Shown: positions 1 to 9,907, counted from the stretch's first letter. The stretch is DNA of 64,000 nucleotides from JAMWDF01 sp964645405 (GCA_964645405.1 CAZYCA010000035.1:1-64000), one strand, 5' to 3'. Made by a program: numbers and translations. Notes: generated by a model not told the origin, from the sequence alone.

Positions 1-1
1 C

Positions 2-115
2 CAGGATGCGGAGACAGAGCAATGGTTAGGTGAAATCAGGGAAGAAAAAGTAGCCGGATTAAAAATTACAGTTCCTGCCCGGGAATTCCGTCTGGTGCTT
101 TTCCAGAAAGAGTAA
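2..115 (+). CDS. C-terminal end of a gene cut by the window edge; likely third member of the large secreted paralog family
   Basis: An open frame enters from the left edge and stops at a TAA at 113-115, leaving 37 residues. The text (DAETEQWLGEI, then VPAREFRLVLFQKE) closely resembles in form the last residues of the next two proteins (DAESGEILALTKG...RRDYRLLVVE and DLETGQPVKTNF...GHSFRLLALEAE). This is the usual last beta-sandwich strand pair of a glycosidase-like protein. I infer that it is a third tandem paralog of the 1148- and 1205-residue proteins that follow. The gap to the next start is about 130 bases, so the three may form one operon. Nothing can be said about its N-terminus. Confidence 0.6.
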   Translation, partial: QDAETEQWLGEIREEKVAGLKITVPAREFRLVLFQKE

Positions 116-242
116 GCCAGGTGGGTGTGCACCGCACCCTGATCCTCTCGCCTCAAGGGAAGAGGTAAGAAAACCAGAGGGAAGGGTAAGGAATAGTTAA
201 CCGGAGTTTTTGGCGGAACGGGGAACAGACAGAGGGAGAAAA

Positions 243-3200
243 ATGAAAAAGAAGTTCTTCGCTGCTATTTTTTTATTCTTTGCTGTGGCTATTTCTGCTG
301 AAGAGAATCTTTCCATACCGGTTTTGAGAATTCCGAAGGTAAGCAGGCCGCCATTGATAGATGGACAAATCAATCAGGAAGAATGGTCTTTTATGGCTGC
401 CCTGACTGGTTTCCGTGATTTCCGCAATAAGCTAATAATTCCTCATGATTTACAGCCAGTCTGGTGGATTGGTTATGATGATGATTACCTTTACCTGGCA
501 CAGAAAATGCCGCTTTATCCTAAGGGTACAATCAAGGCGACGGTCAAACTTGGTGACCGGGGTGGTATTGCCCAGGATGTCAACTCTATCCTTTACGATG
601 ACCATGTGGAAATTCAATTTTGTACTTTCCCGGAACGACACATGGCTTTACGAAACTGGTTTTACAAAATTTTGGCCAATCCGTATGGCGCTATCTTTGA
701 CCACCGGATGGAGTATTCTGTTGGCTGGTTCGGTTTTGAATGGGAATCCAGTGCGAAAATAAAATCCTGTCTGACAGACGAAGCCTGGACTTTTGAGATG
801 GCTATTCCTTTTCAGAGTTTTTCTCTGCCTAAAGCACCAGCAGACGGGACAATCTGGTACGCACAACTGGTCAGTGCCGGTGACCCTGGAAGTTATTATT
901 ATGCCTGGCAACCAGTGGCCTGGACAGAGTGGGACCTGATGCCGGTAATCATTTTTGATTCTCAAGCTCCAGCAGTCCAGATTACCAGTCTGGGTCAACC
1001 GATGGAAGGAGTTCTGGATTTGCCTGTGCAGTTGAAAGGTAAGGAAAATAGTCCGGAGATTATCGTTTCTGTCAGAGTTACTGACCAGCACAACAGGGAG
1101 ATTTTTTCCAAACAGGAGAAGGTTAAATTTACTGATGCCACCAGTAAAGTTGTCAGATTCATTCAGCCACAACTGGCTATTACTGCTGAGGGTGAGATTA
1201 AATGGGATTATCAAAATCTGAAGGGGAATAATATCCAGGTACAGGTAACAGGTGCTGGTGGTGAGATTATTTTTCAATGTGAGTATCCTTTCGCTAAAAG
1301 TCCAGCCAACATCAAAGAGAAGCTTTATGATTTCATTGCTGCTTCCAGGAGTGTCTCAGGCAAGCCGTTTATGAAAACCTGCTATTATCACACAGCCCAG
1401 AAGATAGAGGGTTTTGTAGATGTAGACATCCTGGGAATTAATTCAGAAATCCGGCAGGCACCCAGGTTTCGCCTGAAGCTGGAGAGAAAACCCGATGGGA
1501 AAATACTTCTTTGTGAAGAAAGGTACATCCAGCCAGATGGGCAGGGAAACCTGCTGGCAGGGGTTCCTTACCTGGAGGAAGGCGAATATCAGGCGGTGAT
1601 AGAAATTCTGAGCCAGGAAGGAAAAGTCCTGGCCAGTCAGGCCGACCCTTTCACCATCAGGAGTTATCCCTGGGAAAATACTGCAGCAGGGAAAGAGGAA
1701 ATTGTGGTTAACCCCTTCACTCCTTTAATCGTAAAAGAAAAATCTGTTTTTCCCTGGGGCAGGAGATACAGTTTCGGGGAGACAGGATTGCTTACTTCTG
1801 TTGTCTCTCAGGGTACAGAACTTCTATCCGGACCGATGTATCTGGAAGGAGCAATCAACGGGAAGAAGGAGGTTTTACAGCCTGCTGGATGGCCTGCCTG
1901 GGAAAAGGTTTCCGGACATAATTGCCTTCTGAAGATAAAAAATAGGCTGGGACCTATTCAGGTGGAGATTACAGCCAATACGGAATATGATGGAACTATT
2001 TTTTACCGGCTGGATTTTACCCCTGTGGAGAAAGCAATAGTGGAAGTAATAGACCTCATCGTTCCGCTTCAGGGATTGGATGCTTATTATGCTTATCGGT
2101 CAGGACGTGACCAGATTATGGGCACAGTTCCTGAAAAAACAGGTATTTTCTGGGATTCCTCCAGACTGGCTGCCTGTCCCAACATCAGGGGAACATTCTT
2201 ACCTTTTGCCTGTCTGACTGATGGGGAAAAGGCTTTTCTCTGGTGTGCTGATTCAGACCAGGGCTGGGTGCTTGATGACAGCAAGCCTTCCTTCTTTTTA
2301 GAAAGACAGCCTGAAGGTCCTGCGATGAGGGTTCGTCTGGTGAATAAAGTTTTCCGTTTCAGCAGACCCAGAACCATTGAGTTCATGCTCCAGGCACTTC
2401 CGGAAAAGCCTTATCCGGAAGATTACCGTTATCGTATCTGGCAGGGCTGGGTGAAAGAGTTTAACAACGCTCCGGTTGTCGGCTCCCTTTCTTGTTTCTG
2501 GGCTTATGGAACAGGGCCAACCATCAGTTTCTACAGGGATGAGCATTATGATGTCTTCAAGAAATTAATTGAAGAGAAAAAAGCAGAAGCCAGGAAAAAG
2601 TCTGAGGAAGCTATCGGTACGAAATTTGAGCCCTTAGCTGTCTGGTATGTAGCCACCAATACTGCAGGATTAGCTATGCCAGAGTATGACACTTATTCTG
2701 GAGAATGGCTGGGTAAAACTTATCAGAAACCTGTACCGGATCCCCATTATAAAGATGCTAAAACACCCTGGGGTGTCTGGGACCAGCCCAGACAGCAGAT
2801 GCGTTCTTACATGGATCTGGTTCAGTCCGCGGTAGACTGTCGGGTCTACGCCTTTGACCAGCATCAGAAAAGATGCGGCTTGAACGGTTACTGGTGGGAC
2901 CATGACAGGTTCTGGTCCTCAGGAAATCTTCTGTTAGGGACAGGATATGTCCGGGATGATGGCAGTGTCCAGGGGATTTTCAACATCAGTCTTATGCGGC
3001 AGATGATGAAAAGAATGGCGACCTGTGCCCAGTTGAATGGCATCCGTCCCTGGCACGGGTATTATGCGCCGAATAATATCGGTCCTATCAGCAGTTTCCT
3101 TCAGTACAACTGGGGAGTGGAAAGCTGGGTTTACATGCGCAGTGAGAAAATGGACCTGCTTGATAATACAGGGGACTTAAATGGATACAAGGTATTGCTT

Positions 3201-3689
3201 GGCCGGTACACTGGCAATCCAGTGGAGCTGTCCAGTCTTACCCATGAAGCTACCAGAACTATTCAGACCAGATGTATCCTGGGAATGGCTCTTTTAGCAG
3301 ATGTCGGTGTGACCCAGGGAAGGGTAGACCGGGAAGAGTGGAAAAAGCTGATGGGTATTCTGCGTTCTTTTGGCTATTTTGATTTTTCTACGGAATGGAT
3401 TCCCTGGTGGCGAAGCAGTAATCTTGTCCAGGCAGACACAAAATCTGTGGCAGTTACTGCCTATAAGAGGAAAATCCCTGGAAAACCAGCTGGTATATTG
3501 CTGGTAGTCTTTAACACGGAGGAAAAACCACTGCGTGTAAACTTACAGATAGCCACAGATATTCCTGGGAAAAGAGAAATTTCTGAGGTCAGGGATGCAG
3601 AAAGTGGGGAAATCCTGGCGTTAACGAAGGGGAAATTAGTTGACCTGGAAGTAAAAAGGCGTGATTACCGGCTGTTGGTTGTGGAATAA
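243..3689 (+). CDS. Large secreted protein with CBM9-like N-terminus, putative glycoside hydrolase-like enzyme
   Basis: 1148 residues. I start at the ATG at 243, not at in-frame codons upstream: GAGGGAGAAA lies just ahead of it and the protein then opens with a clean signal peptide (MKKKFFAAIFLFFAVAISAEE). Residues about 30-230 carry the pattern of CBM9/DOMON-like sugar-binding domains (PPLIDGQINQEEW, later DDHVEIQF). A long middle region looks like beta-sandwich. The C-terminal third (about 760-1080) looks like an alpha/beta barrel with NGYWWDHD at 881-888, whose Asp886 is a candidate catalytic acid. The next protein has the matching INGTWWDNC. Together with the truncated gene upstream it belongs to a tandem family. 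Secretion and sugar binding are well supported; hydrolase activity is inferred and the substrate is unknown. Confidence 0.8.
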   Translation: MKKKFFAAIFLFFAVAISAEENLSIPVLRIPKVSRPPLIDGQINQEEWSFMAALTGFRDFRNKLIIPHDLQPVWWIGYDDDYLYLAQKMPLYPKGTIKATVKLGDRGGIAQDVNSILYDDHVEIQFCTFPERHMALRNWFYKILANPYGAIFDHRMEYSVGWFGFEWESSAKIKSCLTDEAWTFEMAIPFQSFSLPKAPADGTIWYAQLVSAGDPGSYYYAWQPVAWTEWDLMPVIIFDSQAPAVQITSLGQPMEGVLDLPVQLKGKENSPEIIVSVRVTDQHNREIFSKQEKVKFTDATSKVVRFIQPQLAITAEGEIKWDYQNLKGNNIQVQVTGAGGEIIFQCEYPFAKSPANIKEKLYDFIAASRSVSGKPFMKTCYYHTAQKIEGFVDVDILGINSEIRQAPRFRLKLERKPDGKILLCEERYIQPDGQGNLLAGVPYLEEGEYQAVIEILSQEGKVLASQADPFTIRSYPWENTAAGKEEIVVNPFTPLIVKEKSVFPWGRRYSFGETGLLTSVVSQGTELLSGPMYLEGAINGKKEVLQPAGWPAWEKVSGHNCLLKIKNRLGPIQVEITANTEYDGTIFYRLDFTPVEKAIVEVIDLIVPLQGLDAYYAYRSGRDQIMGTVPEKTGIFWDSSRLAACPNIRGTFLPFACLTDGEKAFLWCADSDQGWVLDDSKPSFFLERQPEGPAMRVRLVNKVFRFSRPRTIEFMLQALPEKPYPEDYRYRIWQGWVKEFNNAPVVGSLSCFWAYGTGPTISFYRDEHYDVFKKLIEEKKAEARKKSEEAIGTKFEPLAVWYVATNTAGLAMPEYDTYSGEWLGKTYQKPVPDPHYKDAKTPWGVWDQPRQQMRSYMDLVQSAVDCRVYAFDQHQKRCGLNGYWWDHDRFWSSGNLLLGTGYVRDDGSVQGIFNISLMRQMMKRMATCAQLNGIRPWHGYYAPNNIGPISSFLQYNWGVESWVYMRSEKMDLLDNTGDLNGYKVLLGRYTGNPVELSSLTHEATRTIQTRCILGMALLADVGVTQGRVDREEWKKLMGILRSFGYFDFSTEWIPWWRSSNLVQADTKSVAVTAYKRKIPGKPAGILLVVFNTEEKPLRVNLQIATDIPGKREISEVRDAESGEILALTKGKLVDLEVKRRDYRLLVVE

Positions 3690-3705
3690 CAATTCAGGGG
3701 GAAAA

Positions 3706-6700
3706 ATGAAAAAGAAGGCATTGCTGGCTGGCTGTCTTTTTCTGCTTTTTTCTTTGACAGGAGAAAGTGCGAAAAAAAGTGGTTCTGATGTTTTTTATCC
3801 CAGGCTGATAGTACCTTCTCTGTCTGCACCACCTGAAATTGATGGCCGCATAGAAACCAGAGAGTGGCAACAGGCAGCTTGTTTTACCGGTGTTTGTGGC
3901 AATCCCCTGGGTAAAGAATTCCTTTTGCCAGAAGCCCAGCAGGTCACCTGGTATCTTGGTTTTTATCAGGGGACTTTGTTCATCGGCATGCGTTCACCTC
4001 ATCCGAAGGGAACCTTTCCTGCAGGACGGGTTAAGGAAGATGATGACCCTGATGTTCTCTGGGGAGACCATGTGGAGATTCAGATTCTTACCCATGCCCG
4101 GGAAGATGCTGGTAAGCCAGGAAAAGGTTTTTACAAGATGGTTATCAATGCCTGGGGCGCGATGCATGACAGCCATTATTTTAATGGCACACCAGGTACT
4201 GAGGACCTCTGGTCCACCGGTGGCCAGGTTAAATGTTCCGTGACTGACGAATACTGGGAGATGGAACTTTCAGTTAAGGCAGAAGCCATTAAACTTAAAA
4301 CTTTTGATGGCCAGAACCTGGTAATCCAGCTGGTGAGAGCGGCTGATACCGGAGGGATGTATTTTGCGGGCTGGGTAGGGACAAACTGGATGGACTGGCA
4401 ACGGTTTGGGCTGGTGAGTTTTGATAGCCAGGCTCCTGCCTTTAGATTGACAAAGTTAGGCGAAATAATGGAGGGTAACTTAGACACAAAGGTAGAACTG
4501 GTAGGCGGCAACAGGCAGCAGGTTTCAGTAAGAATAAAGGTGGAAAATGCTGACGGGCAAACTATTTATGAAGAGGAACGAGTTGCTGTCTGTAGTCCTG
4601 ATAAGCCCTGTTTCTTGAATTTCACAAAGAAGGGACTGCCGATTTCTGAAGTGGAACTGGACGGCAAGAGGAATATGTTAGAAATTACAGCTCTCTGGAA
4701 GCAGGGGCAACAGGAGAAGATTCTTTTTCAGCACCGGATGCCATTTATGAAGATGACACCTGCCTGGCGGGCAAAATACTGGGACCCCTGGGTAGCAGGC
4801 AGACCTCAGAGTGGGGAATGGGAAGCTATCTTTTCTTATCTGCCTTATTCTTCCAGGGCTCTGGCAAAGGTTGATGTTGATTTTTTTGGTATGCCGGAGA
4901 AGATTAAGAAGGCAGTACGTTTCACAGTGGATATCAGGAAGAAGGGAGAGAAGAAAATTATTGCTACTTCAGGAGCAACCCTTGTTTCCGGGGCAGGTGA
5001 AACCTTTTTCGCTGTGCCGGAACTTCCCGGGGGTGAATACGAAGCAGTGTTTCGTCTTTATTCCGGTAGTGGCGGTTCTCCCGTAGCGGAAAAAGTAGAA
5101 AACTTTGTAAGGAAAAAATTTCCTTTTGAGCATAACAGGTTAGGTCTTTCTGAGGAAGTAATTCCTCCTTTTGAGCCTTTAGTTGTTTCTCCTACCCATG
5201 TGAGCGGGGCAGGAAGAAAGTTTTTTGCCGGCAAAGAGATACCGGATAGTATCGGAATGTGGGGTCGGTTATACCAGATAGGTCAGTTTGGACTTTTAAA
5301 ACAGATTCTTACTGTTCCGCCCTCCGGGACCTCCGGTAGCCTGGAACCTTTACTGGCAGCTCCTATGAGACTGGAAGCAATCAGCGAAAACAAGTTACTG
5401 GAGCTGAAGGAAGCCAGTGGCCGCATCAGCTCTGCTGCAGCAGGCCGGGTTGATGTTACTGGTTCTGGATTTTTAGGTCCCTTAAAAGTGGAGGCAAAAA
5501 ATTTCCTGGAGTATGATGGCTGGTATCAGGTGGAGTTACACCTTTTACCAGGAAGCAGTCTTTCTCTGGATAAACTTGATCTGGTGATTGATTTGCGGGA
5601 CGTACCAGCCCAGAGACAGCAGGCTTCTTTTCCTGTTGATACCCTTTATGTACAGAGGCTGGGTGGAGGACTGGATAATAGTTACCACGGTGGTATCCCC
5701 AGGAAACCAGGTGTGCACTATCTCAGTACTTCTTTAGGTTCGGGTGCTAAATTCGGGCGTGGTGGACCGGCTGATGTAAAGAAGGACTGGAAATCTTTTG
5801 CCCCCATTACCTTTGTGGGTAATGGAGACCGGGGACTATGGTTTTTTGCCTGGAGTGATACAGGCTGGTATTTAAAGGACGATGATGCCTGCGTCCGTAT
5901 AGAAAGGCTGGCTGACGGCAATGTTAGGTTGAGGGTCAGGTTTATCAGCGGACCGGTGACAGTGGAAAAACCACAGGTTATCCGCTTTGCCTTACAGGCA
6001 GCCCCGGTTAAGCCTAACGACCCCTACTACCGCACCAGAATAAACTCTATCGCCCATGACACCTCTGGTTACCGTTACTATGGTGATTCTGTTGATTCCT
6101 TCAGTCTGCCGACAGATTATGATTACCAGCAACTGAGAAAGTTTTTGCTTTATGGAACCTCCCGCCAGGATGGTCCCAATACCAGATATGACCACTGGGC
6201 GGGGAGACTCGGTCGGATGATTCGGCATGGGGAAGCGGTCCGGATTATGCTTTACGGTTCACAGTGGATGACCGGTCTTGGGGCGGAAGAATTTGACTCC
6301 TTTGGTGGAGAGTGGTTAGGCAGAAGCAACTGGAAACCACATCCGGATTTGAAGTTTGCAGAAAAGTGGAACTACGGTCGCACTATCCAGTGGAAAACAC
6401 CAAGGCAGCTTACTGCTGCCAGAGTGAACTGGCCCAGCAGTATGATAGATTTCTTTGTCTGGTACCATGACCGCCTGATTGACAAAGCTGGTATCAACGG
6501 TACCTGGTGGGATAACTGTTATTCAGGCACGGTGACAGAATATGACCCGGAACTGGACAGGCTGGATGCTAAATGGAATCTTATCTATCGGCGGCAGCTG
6601 TGTAAAAGGCTTAATGTTATTGGCTGGGAACATATGCGGCCTCCCTGCTGGGCTATGAATACACAGGTGGAGCTTTCCTGGTGCCAGGTTTACTGGATGG

Positions 6701-7323
6701 TGGAAGGTTTCTGGGGTCCCTCCTCTCAGGATATTTCCACTTTGGACCATTTTGGTTCCCTTGACTTTTTCCGGGCTGCTACCAGACCGAAGAGCACAGT
6801 GATGATTCCTAAAACTTCGTATATGACCCATTACCGCGGGTCCACACCGGACAGTGACAGAAGAATGAAACGAAGTTCTGATGGAATACTGCTGCTTCAT
6901 GATATCGCTCCAGTTTTTGACCAGGACTTGATTCGGAAGCTGAATTATCTGTTAGAGTATGAGAAGAGCTGGCGGTGCTTTTTTATGGGCTACTGGATGA
7001 CAGCTGCCTTTGTGCAGCTGCCTGAGGCAGTAGTGGCTTCCTTTTATCAGAATCCAGACCTTAAAACAGGTGTTATTGTTTTCTTCAACACAGGCAAGAA
7101 AGATGTGTATCTGGGCGGAAGTTCTTTTCTGCCCTCAGGAGTTGTTTTGTGTACCAGCGGTATTCCTGCAGAAGCAGATAAAGCTTTAAGTGTGCACCGG
7201 GTATATGACCTGGAAACAGGTCAGCCTGTGAAAACAAATTTCCGGGAAGGACGACTGATTATTGATGAACCTTTTGTATGTGAGGGGCACTCCTTCCGTT
7301 TGCTGGCTCTGGAGGCAGAATAG
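3706..7323 (+). CDS. Large secreted protein with CBM9-like N-terminus, paralog of the preceding gene
   Basis: 1205 residues from the ATG at 3706, which has AGGGGG six bases ahead of it and opens with a signal peptide (MKKKALLAGCLFLLFSLTGES). An open frame from 3661 overlaps the previous gene and has no ribosome site, so I reject that start. The domain order matches its neighbour: CBM9-like N-terminus (PPEIDGRIETREWQQA, GDHVEIQIL), long beta-rich middle, and a C-terminal barrel-like region with GINGTWWDNC at 929-938, where Asp936 lines up with the neighbour's Asp886. A final small beta domain ends in SFRLLALEAE. The 16-base gap to the upstream stop suggests co-transcription and related roles, perhaps on parts of one polysaccharide. 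I cannot name the family with certainty; the activity is inferred. Confidence 0.8.
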   Translation: MKKKALLAGCLFLLFSLTGESAKKSGSDVFYPRLIVPSLSAPPEIDGRIETREWQQAACFTGVCGNPLGKEFLLPEAQQVTWYLGFYQGTLFIGMRSPHPKGTFPAGRVKEDDDPDVLWGDHVEIQILTHAREDAGKPGKGFYKMVINAWGAMHDSHYFNGTPGTEDLWSTGGQVKCSVTDEYWEMELSVKAEAIKLKTFDGQNLVIQLVRAADTGGMYFAGWVGTNWMDWQRFGLVSFDSQAPAFRLTKLGEIMEGNLDTKVELVGGNRQQVSVRIKVENADGQTIYEEERVAVCSPDKPCFLNFTKKGLPISEVELDGKRNMLEITALWKQGQQEKILFQHRMPFMKMTPAWRAKYWDPWVAGRPQSGEWEAIFSYLPYSSRALAKVDVDFFGMPEKIKKAVRFTVDIRKKGEKKIIATSGATLVSGAGETFFAVPELPGGEYEAVFRLYSGSGGSPVAEKVENFVRKKFPFEHNRLGLSEEVIPPFEPLVVSPTHVSGAGRKFFAGKEIPDSIGMWGRLYQIGQFGLLKQILTVPPSGTSGSLEPLLAAPMRLEAISENKLLELKEASGRISSAAAGRVDVTGSGFLGPLKVEAKNFLEYDGWYQVELHLLPGSSLSLDKLDLVIDLRDVPAQRQQASFPVDTLYVQRLGGGLDNSYHGGIPRKPGVHYLSTSLGSGAKFGRGGPADVKKDWKSFAPITFVGNGDRGLWFFAWSDTGWYLKDDDACVRIERLADGNVRLRVRFISGPVTVEKPQVIRFALQAAPVKPNDPYYRTRINSIAHDTSGYRYYGDSVDSFSLPTDYDYQQLRKFLLYGTSRQDGPNTRYDHWAGRLGRMIRHGEAVRIMLYGSQWMTGLGAEEFDSFGGEWLGRSNWKPHPDLKFAEKWNYGRTIQWKTPRQLTAARVNWPSSMIDFFVWYHDRLIDKAGINGTWWDNCYSGTVTEYDPELDRLDAKWNLIYRRQLCKRLNVIGWEHMRPPCWAMNTQVELSWCQVYWMVEGFWGPSSQDISTLDHFGSLDFFRAATRPKSTVMIPKTSYMTHYRGSTPDSDRRMKRSSDGILLLHDIAPVFDQDLIRKLNYLLEYEKSWRCFFMGYWMTAAFVQLPEAVVASFYQNPDLKTGVIVFFNTGKKDVYLGGSSFLPSGVVLCTSGIPAEADKALSVHRVYDLETGQPVKTNFREGRLIIDEPFVCEGHSFRLLALEAE

Positions 7324-7371
7324 TACCTGGTAGCAAATTTTTCTTCCTCAAAGTCAACTGCGCGGCTAGCT

Positions 7372-7400
7372 TTGACCTTTCTTTTCTTTCCCGGTAAACT
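7372..7400 (+). promoter_or_regulatory. Predicted sigma70-type promoter for glnS
   Basis: TTGACC (7372-7377), a 17-base spacer, then TAAACT (7395-7400). A transcript would start near 7407 and leave a leader of about 18 bases containing GAAGGA before the glnS ATG. This separates the glnS-mtnP unit from the secreted-protein genes upstream. Confidence 0.5.
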
Positions 7401-7424
7401 TAAATCCCGGGAAAATGAAGGAAT

Positions 7425-9134
7425 ATGGAAAACGGAACTTCTAAGCCACCTGATTTTATCAGAGAGATAGTCAGGAAGGATGTGACGGAAGGAAGGTTTG
7501 GTGGTCGGGTGCATACCCGTTTTCCACCGGAGCCGAATGGTTACCTGCACATCGGTCATGCCAAGGCTATTTCCATTGATTTTGGAATTGCTGAAGAGTT
7601 TGGCGGGCTATGCAACCTGCGGCTGGATGATACCAATCCGACAAAGGAAGAAGAAGAATATGTCAATGCTATCATTGAAGATGTCCGCTGGCTGGGTTAC
7701 GACTGGGGGGATAGATTAACCTTTGCTTCTGATTACTTTGAACAGATGTATCAGTATGCTGAACAGCTTATTAAACAGGGTCTGGCTTATGTTTGCGACC
7801 TTTCTCCGGAGCAGGTAAGGCAATACCGGGGAACTCTGACTGAATCCGGTAAAGAAAGTCCCTATCGTAACAGAAGTGTGGAGGAAAACCTGGACCTTTT
7901 TCGCAGGATGAGAGCCGGAGAATTCCCTGATGGTTCCCGGACACTGCGGGCTAAGATTGATATGTCTTCCCCCAATCTTAATTTGCGGGACCCGGTGATG
8001 TATAGAATTCTTCATGCCAGCCACCACCGTACCGGAAACACCTGGTGTATCTATCCCACTTATGACTGGGCGCACGGTCTGGAGGATTCTCTGGAAAAAA
8101 TTACCCATTCTTTCTGCACACTGGAATTTGAAGACCACCGTCCCCTTTACGACTGGTTTCTTGACCGTCTGGGAATACATCATCCCAGACAGATTGAATT
8201 TGCCAGGTTGAACTTAAGTTATACAGTTTTAAGCAAAAGGGTTTTGCAGCGATTAGTCCAGGAGGGATATGTCCGTGACTGGGATGACCCGCGTTTACCT
8301 ACCTTAAGGGGGATGCGGCGACGTGGTTACCCTCCTGAAGCCATCAGGGAGTTCTGCACAAGAATCGGGGTCGCCAAGACAGAAAGTGTAGTAGATTATG
8401 CTTTGCTGGAACATTGCGTGCGGGAATACTTAAACAAAAAATGCCAGCGGGTGATGGCTGTATTAAAGCCTCTGCGGGTTATCATAGAAAACTATCCGGA
8501 AAACCTTACTGAGCAGCTGGATGCCATCAACAACCCTGAAGATTCCAGCGCTGGAACCAGAAAAATTCCTTTTTCCCGGGTGATTTACATTGAAAAAGAT
8601 GATTTTATGGAGGAACCTGTGCCTGGTTTTTACCGGCTGGCTCCTGGCCGGGAGATAAGGTTGCGCTATGCTTACGTGATAAGATGCCATGGATTTAAAA
8701 AGGATGAAAAGACTGGTGAGATTGTGGAACTTTACTGTACTTATGACCGGTCAACAAAAGGGGGTAATACTCCTGATGGTAGAAAAATAAAGGCTACTTT
8801 GCACTGGGTTTCAGCCAGCCATGCACTCCCGGCAGAAGTCAGACTTTATGAACATCTTTTTCTCAAGGAAGACCCTTTTGATGTTCCAGAAGGCACTGAT
8901 ATTACAATTAACCTTAACCCAGGTTCCCTGCAGGTTCTTACTGAGTGTCTGGTGGAACCATCCCTGGCTGGGGCCCAAGCCGGTCAGAGATACCAGTTTG
9001 AACGGTTAGGTTATTTCTGTGTAGATGCTGATTCCAGACCTGGCAGGCTGGTTTTCAACCGCACGGTGAAATTGAAGGATGAATGGGAAAAAATAAAGAA
9101 AAGAAGCTTAACTGACAGGAAAAACAGGAGTTAA
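7425..9134 (+). CDS. glnS: Glutaminyl-tRNA synthetase
   Basis: 569 residues, the normal length for bacterial GlnRS. It charges tRNA-Gln with glutamine in the cytoplasm. The class I signature is clear: PPEPNGYLHIGHAKAI at about 34-49, followed by LRLDDTNPTKEEEEYV, which is typical of GlnRS/GluRS. A KMSKS-type loop reads VLSKR near residue 267. The C-terminal half has the two beta-barrel anticodon-binding region (for example ALPAEVRLYEHLF). The sequence is closer to GlnRS than to GluRS, so this bacterium should not depend only on the Glu-tRNA-Gln amidotransferase route for this tRNA. It is followed two bases later by mtnP and probably shares a transcript with it. Confidence 0.95.
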   Translation: MENGTSKPPDFIREIVRKDVTEGRFGGRVHTRFPPEPNGYLHIGHAKAISIDFGIAEEFGGLCNLRLDDTNPTKEEEEYVNAIIEDVRWLGYDWGDRLTFASDYFEQMYQYAEQLIKQGLAYVCDLSPEQVRQYRGTLTESGKESPYRNRSVEENLDLFRRMRAGEFPDGSRTLRAKIDMSSPNLNLRDPVMYRILHASHHRTGNTWCIYPTYDWAHGLEDSLEKITHSFCTLEFEDHRPLYDWFLDRLGIHHPRQIEFARLNLSYTVLSKRVLQRLVQEGYVRDWDDPRLPTLRGMRRRGYPPEAIREFCTRIGVAKTESVVDYALLEHCVREYLNKKCQRVMAVLKPLRVIIENYPENLTEQLDAINNPEDSSAGTRKIPFSRVIYIEKDDFMEEPVPGFYRLAPGREIRLRYAYVIRCHGFKKDEKTGEIVELYCTYDRSTKGGNTPDGRKIKATLHWVSASHALPAEVRLYEHLFLKEDPFDVPEGTDITINLNPGSLQVLTECLVEPSLAGAQAGQRYQFERLGYFCVDADSRPGRLVFNRTVKLKDEWEKIKKRSLTDRKNRS

Positions 9135-9136
9135 AA

Positions 9137-9907
9137 ATGGTCAGGATTGGGATTATTGGTGGTTCTGGTCTGGAAGACCCAGGGATTTTTCAGGAAGGAC
9201 AGGAACTGGTAATCAATACTCCCTATGGTGCACCTTCCCTTCCACTGGTCAGCGGCAAGATTGAAAATGTCCCTGTGGTTATTGTTTCCCGGCATGGTAA
9301 GGGACACGTTCTACCACCCAGTCAAGTAAACTATCGGGCTAATATCTGGGCTTTGAAACAGTTAAGTTGCACGCATATTCTGGCAACATCTGCCTGTGGT
9401 TCTTTAAGAGAGGAAATTCACCGGGGAGATTTTGTCATTCTGGACCAGTTCATTGATTTTACAAGGCACAGGCCAGTTACCTTTTTTGAACGTTTCCAGC
9501 CAGGTGAAATGAAGCATACGCCGATGGCTGACCCCTTCTCAGCAGAATTGAGACAGATTCTGATTGACAAAGCGCGGTCTTTGAATTTACCTGTTCACAA
9601 GAAAGGAACAGTAATAACTATTGAAGGCCCACGGTTTTCTACCAGGGCAGAATCAAAGATGTTTCGCCTCTGGGGTGCTGATGTGATTAATATGACCGTG
9701 GCACCAGAGGCTATTCTGGCAAACGAAGCAGGTTTACCCTACGCTGTGGTAGCAGTCTGTACTGATTATGATTGCTGGAAAATAGAAGAAGAACCAGTAA
9801 GCTGGCAGGAAATTCTTCGTGTTTTCCAGGAAAATGTGGAAAAATTGAAAAAGTTGCTTCTGGTGAGTATCCCGGAAATAGCGGCCAGACACACAGAAAA
9901 AACTTAA
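9137..9907 (+). CDS. mtnP: S-methyl-5'-thioadenosine phosphorylase family protein
   Basis: 256 residues, normal for the PNP/MTAP family. It cleaves 5'-methylthioadenosine with phosphate to adenine and 5-methylthioribose-1-phosphate, in methionine salvage and polyamine recycling. Visible signatures are the N-terminal GIIGGSGL, HGKGH, the phosphate-site SACGSL, EGPRFSTRAES, and the MTVAPEAILANEAGL and CTDYDCW stretches. The last is the MTAP-type purine pocket. CAGGAG lies before the start. It runs toward the PfkB kinase gene, and the two stop codons share the palindrome TTAA at 9904-9907. Related family members act on inosine or guanosine, so substrate choice is likely but not proven. Confidence 0.88.
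   Translation: MVRIGIIGGSGLEDPGIFQEGQELVINTPYGAPSLPLVSGKIENVPVVIVSRHGKGHVLPPSQVNYRANIWALKQLSCTHILATSACGSLREEIHRGDFVILDQFIDFTRHRPVTFFERFQPGEMKHTPMADPFSAELRQILIDKARSLNLPVHKKGTVITIEGPRFSTRAESKMFRLWGADVINMTVAPEAILANEAGLPYAVVAVCTDYDCWKIEEEPVSWQEILRVFQENVEKLKKLLLVSIPEIAARHTEKT

Noticed and set aside
144..165. Hairpin CCTCT...AGAGG after the first partial gene, as a terminator
   Set aside because: The stem is short with an interrupted inner part and is followed by TAAGAAAAC, not a T-run; read-through into the next paralog is likely.
648..1277. 209-residue open frame on the minus strand
   Set aside because: It is antisense to the first large secreted protein, whose signal peptide and domain pattern are clear.
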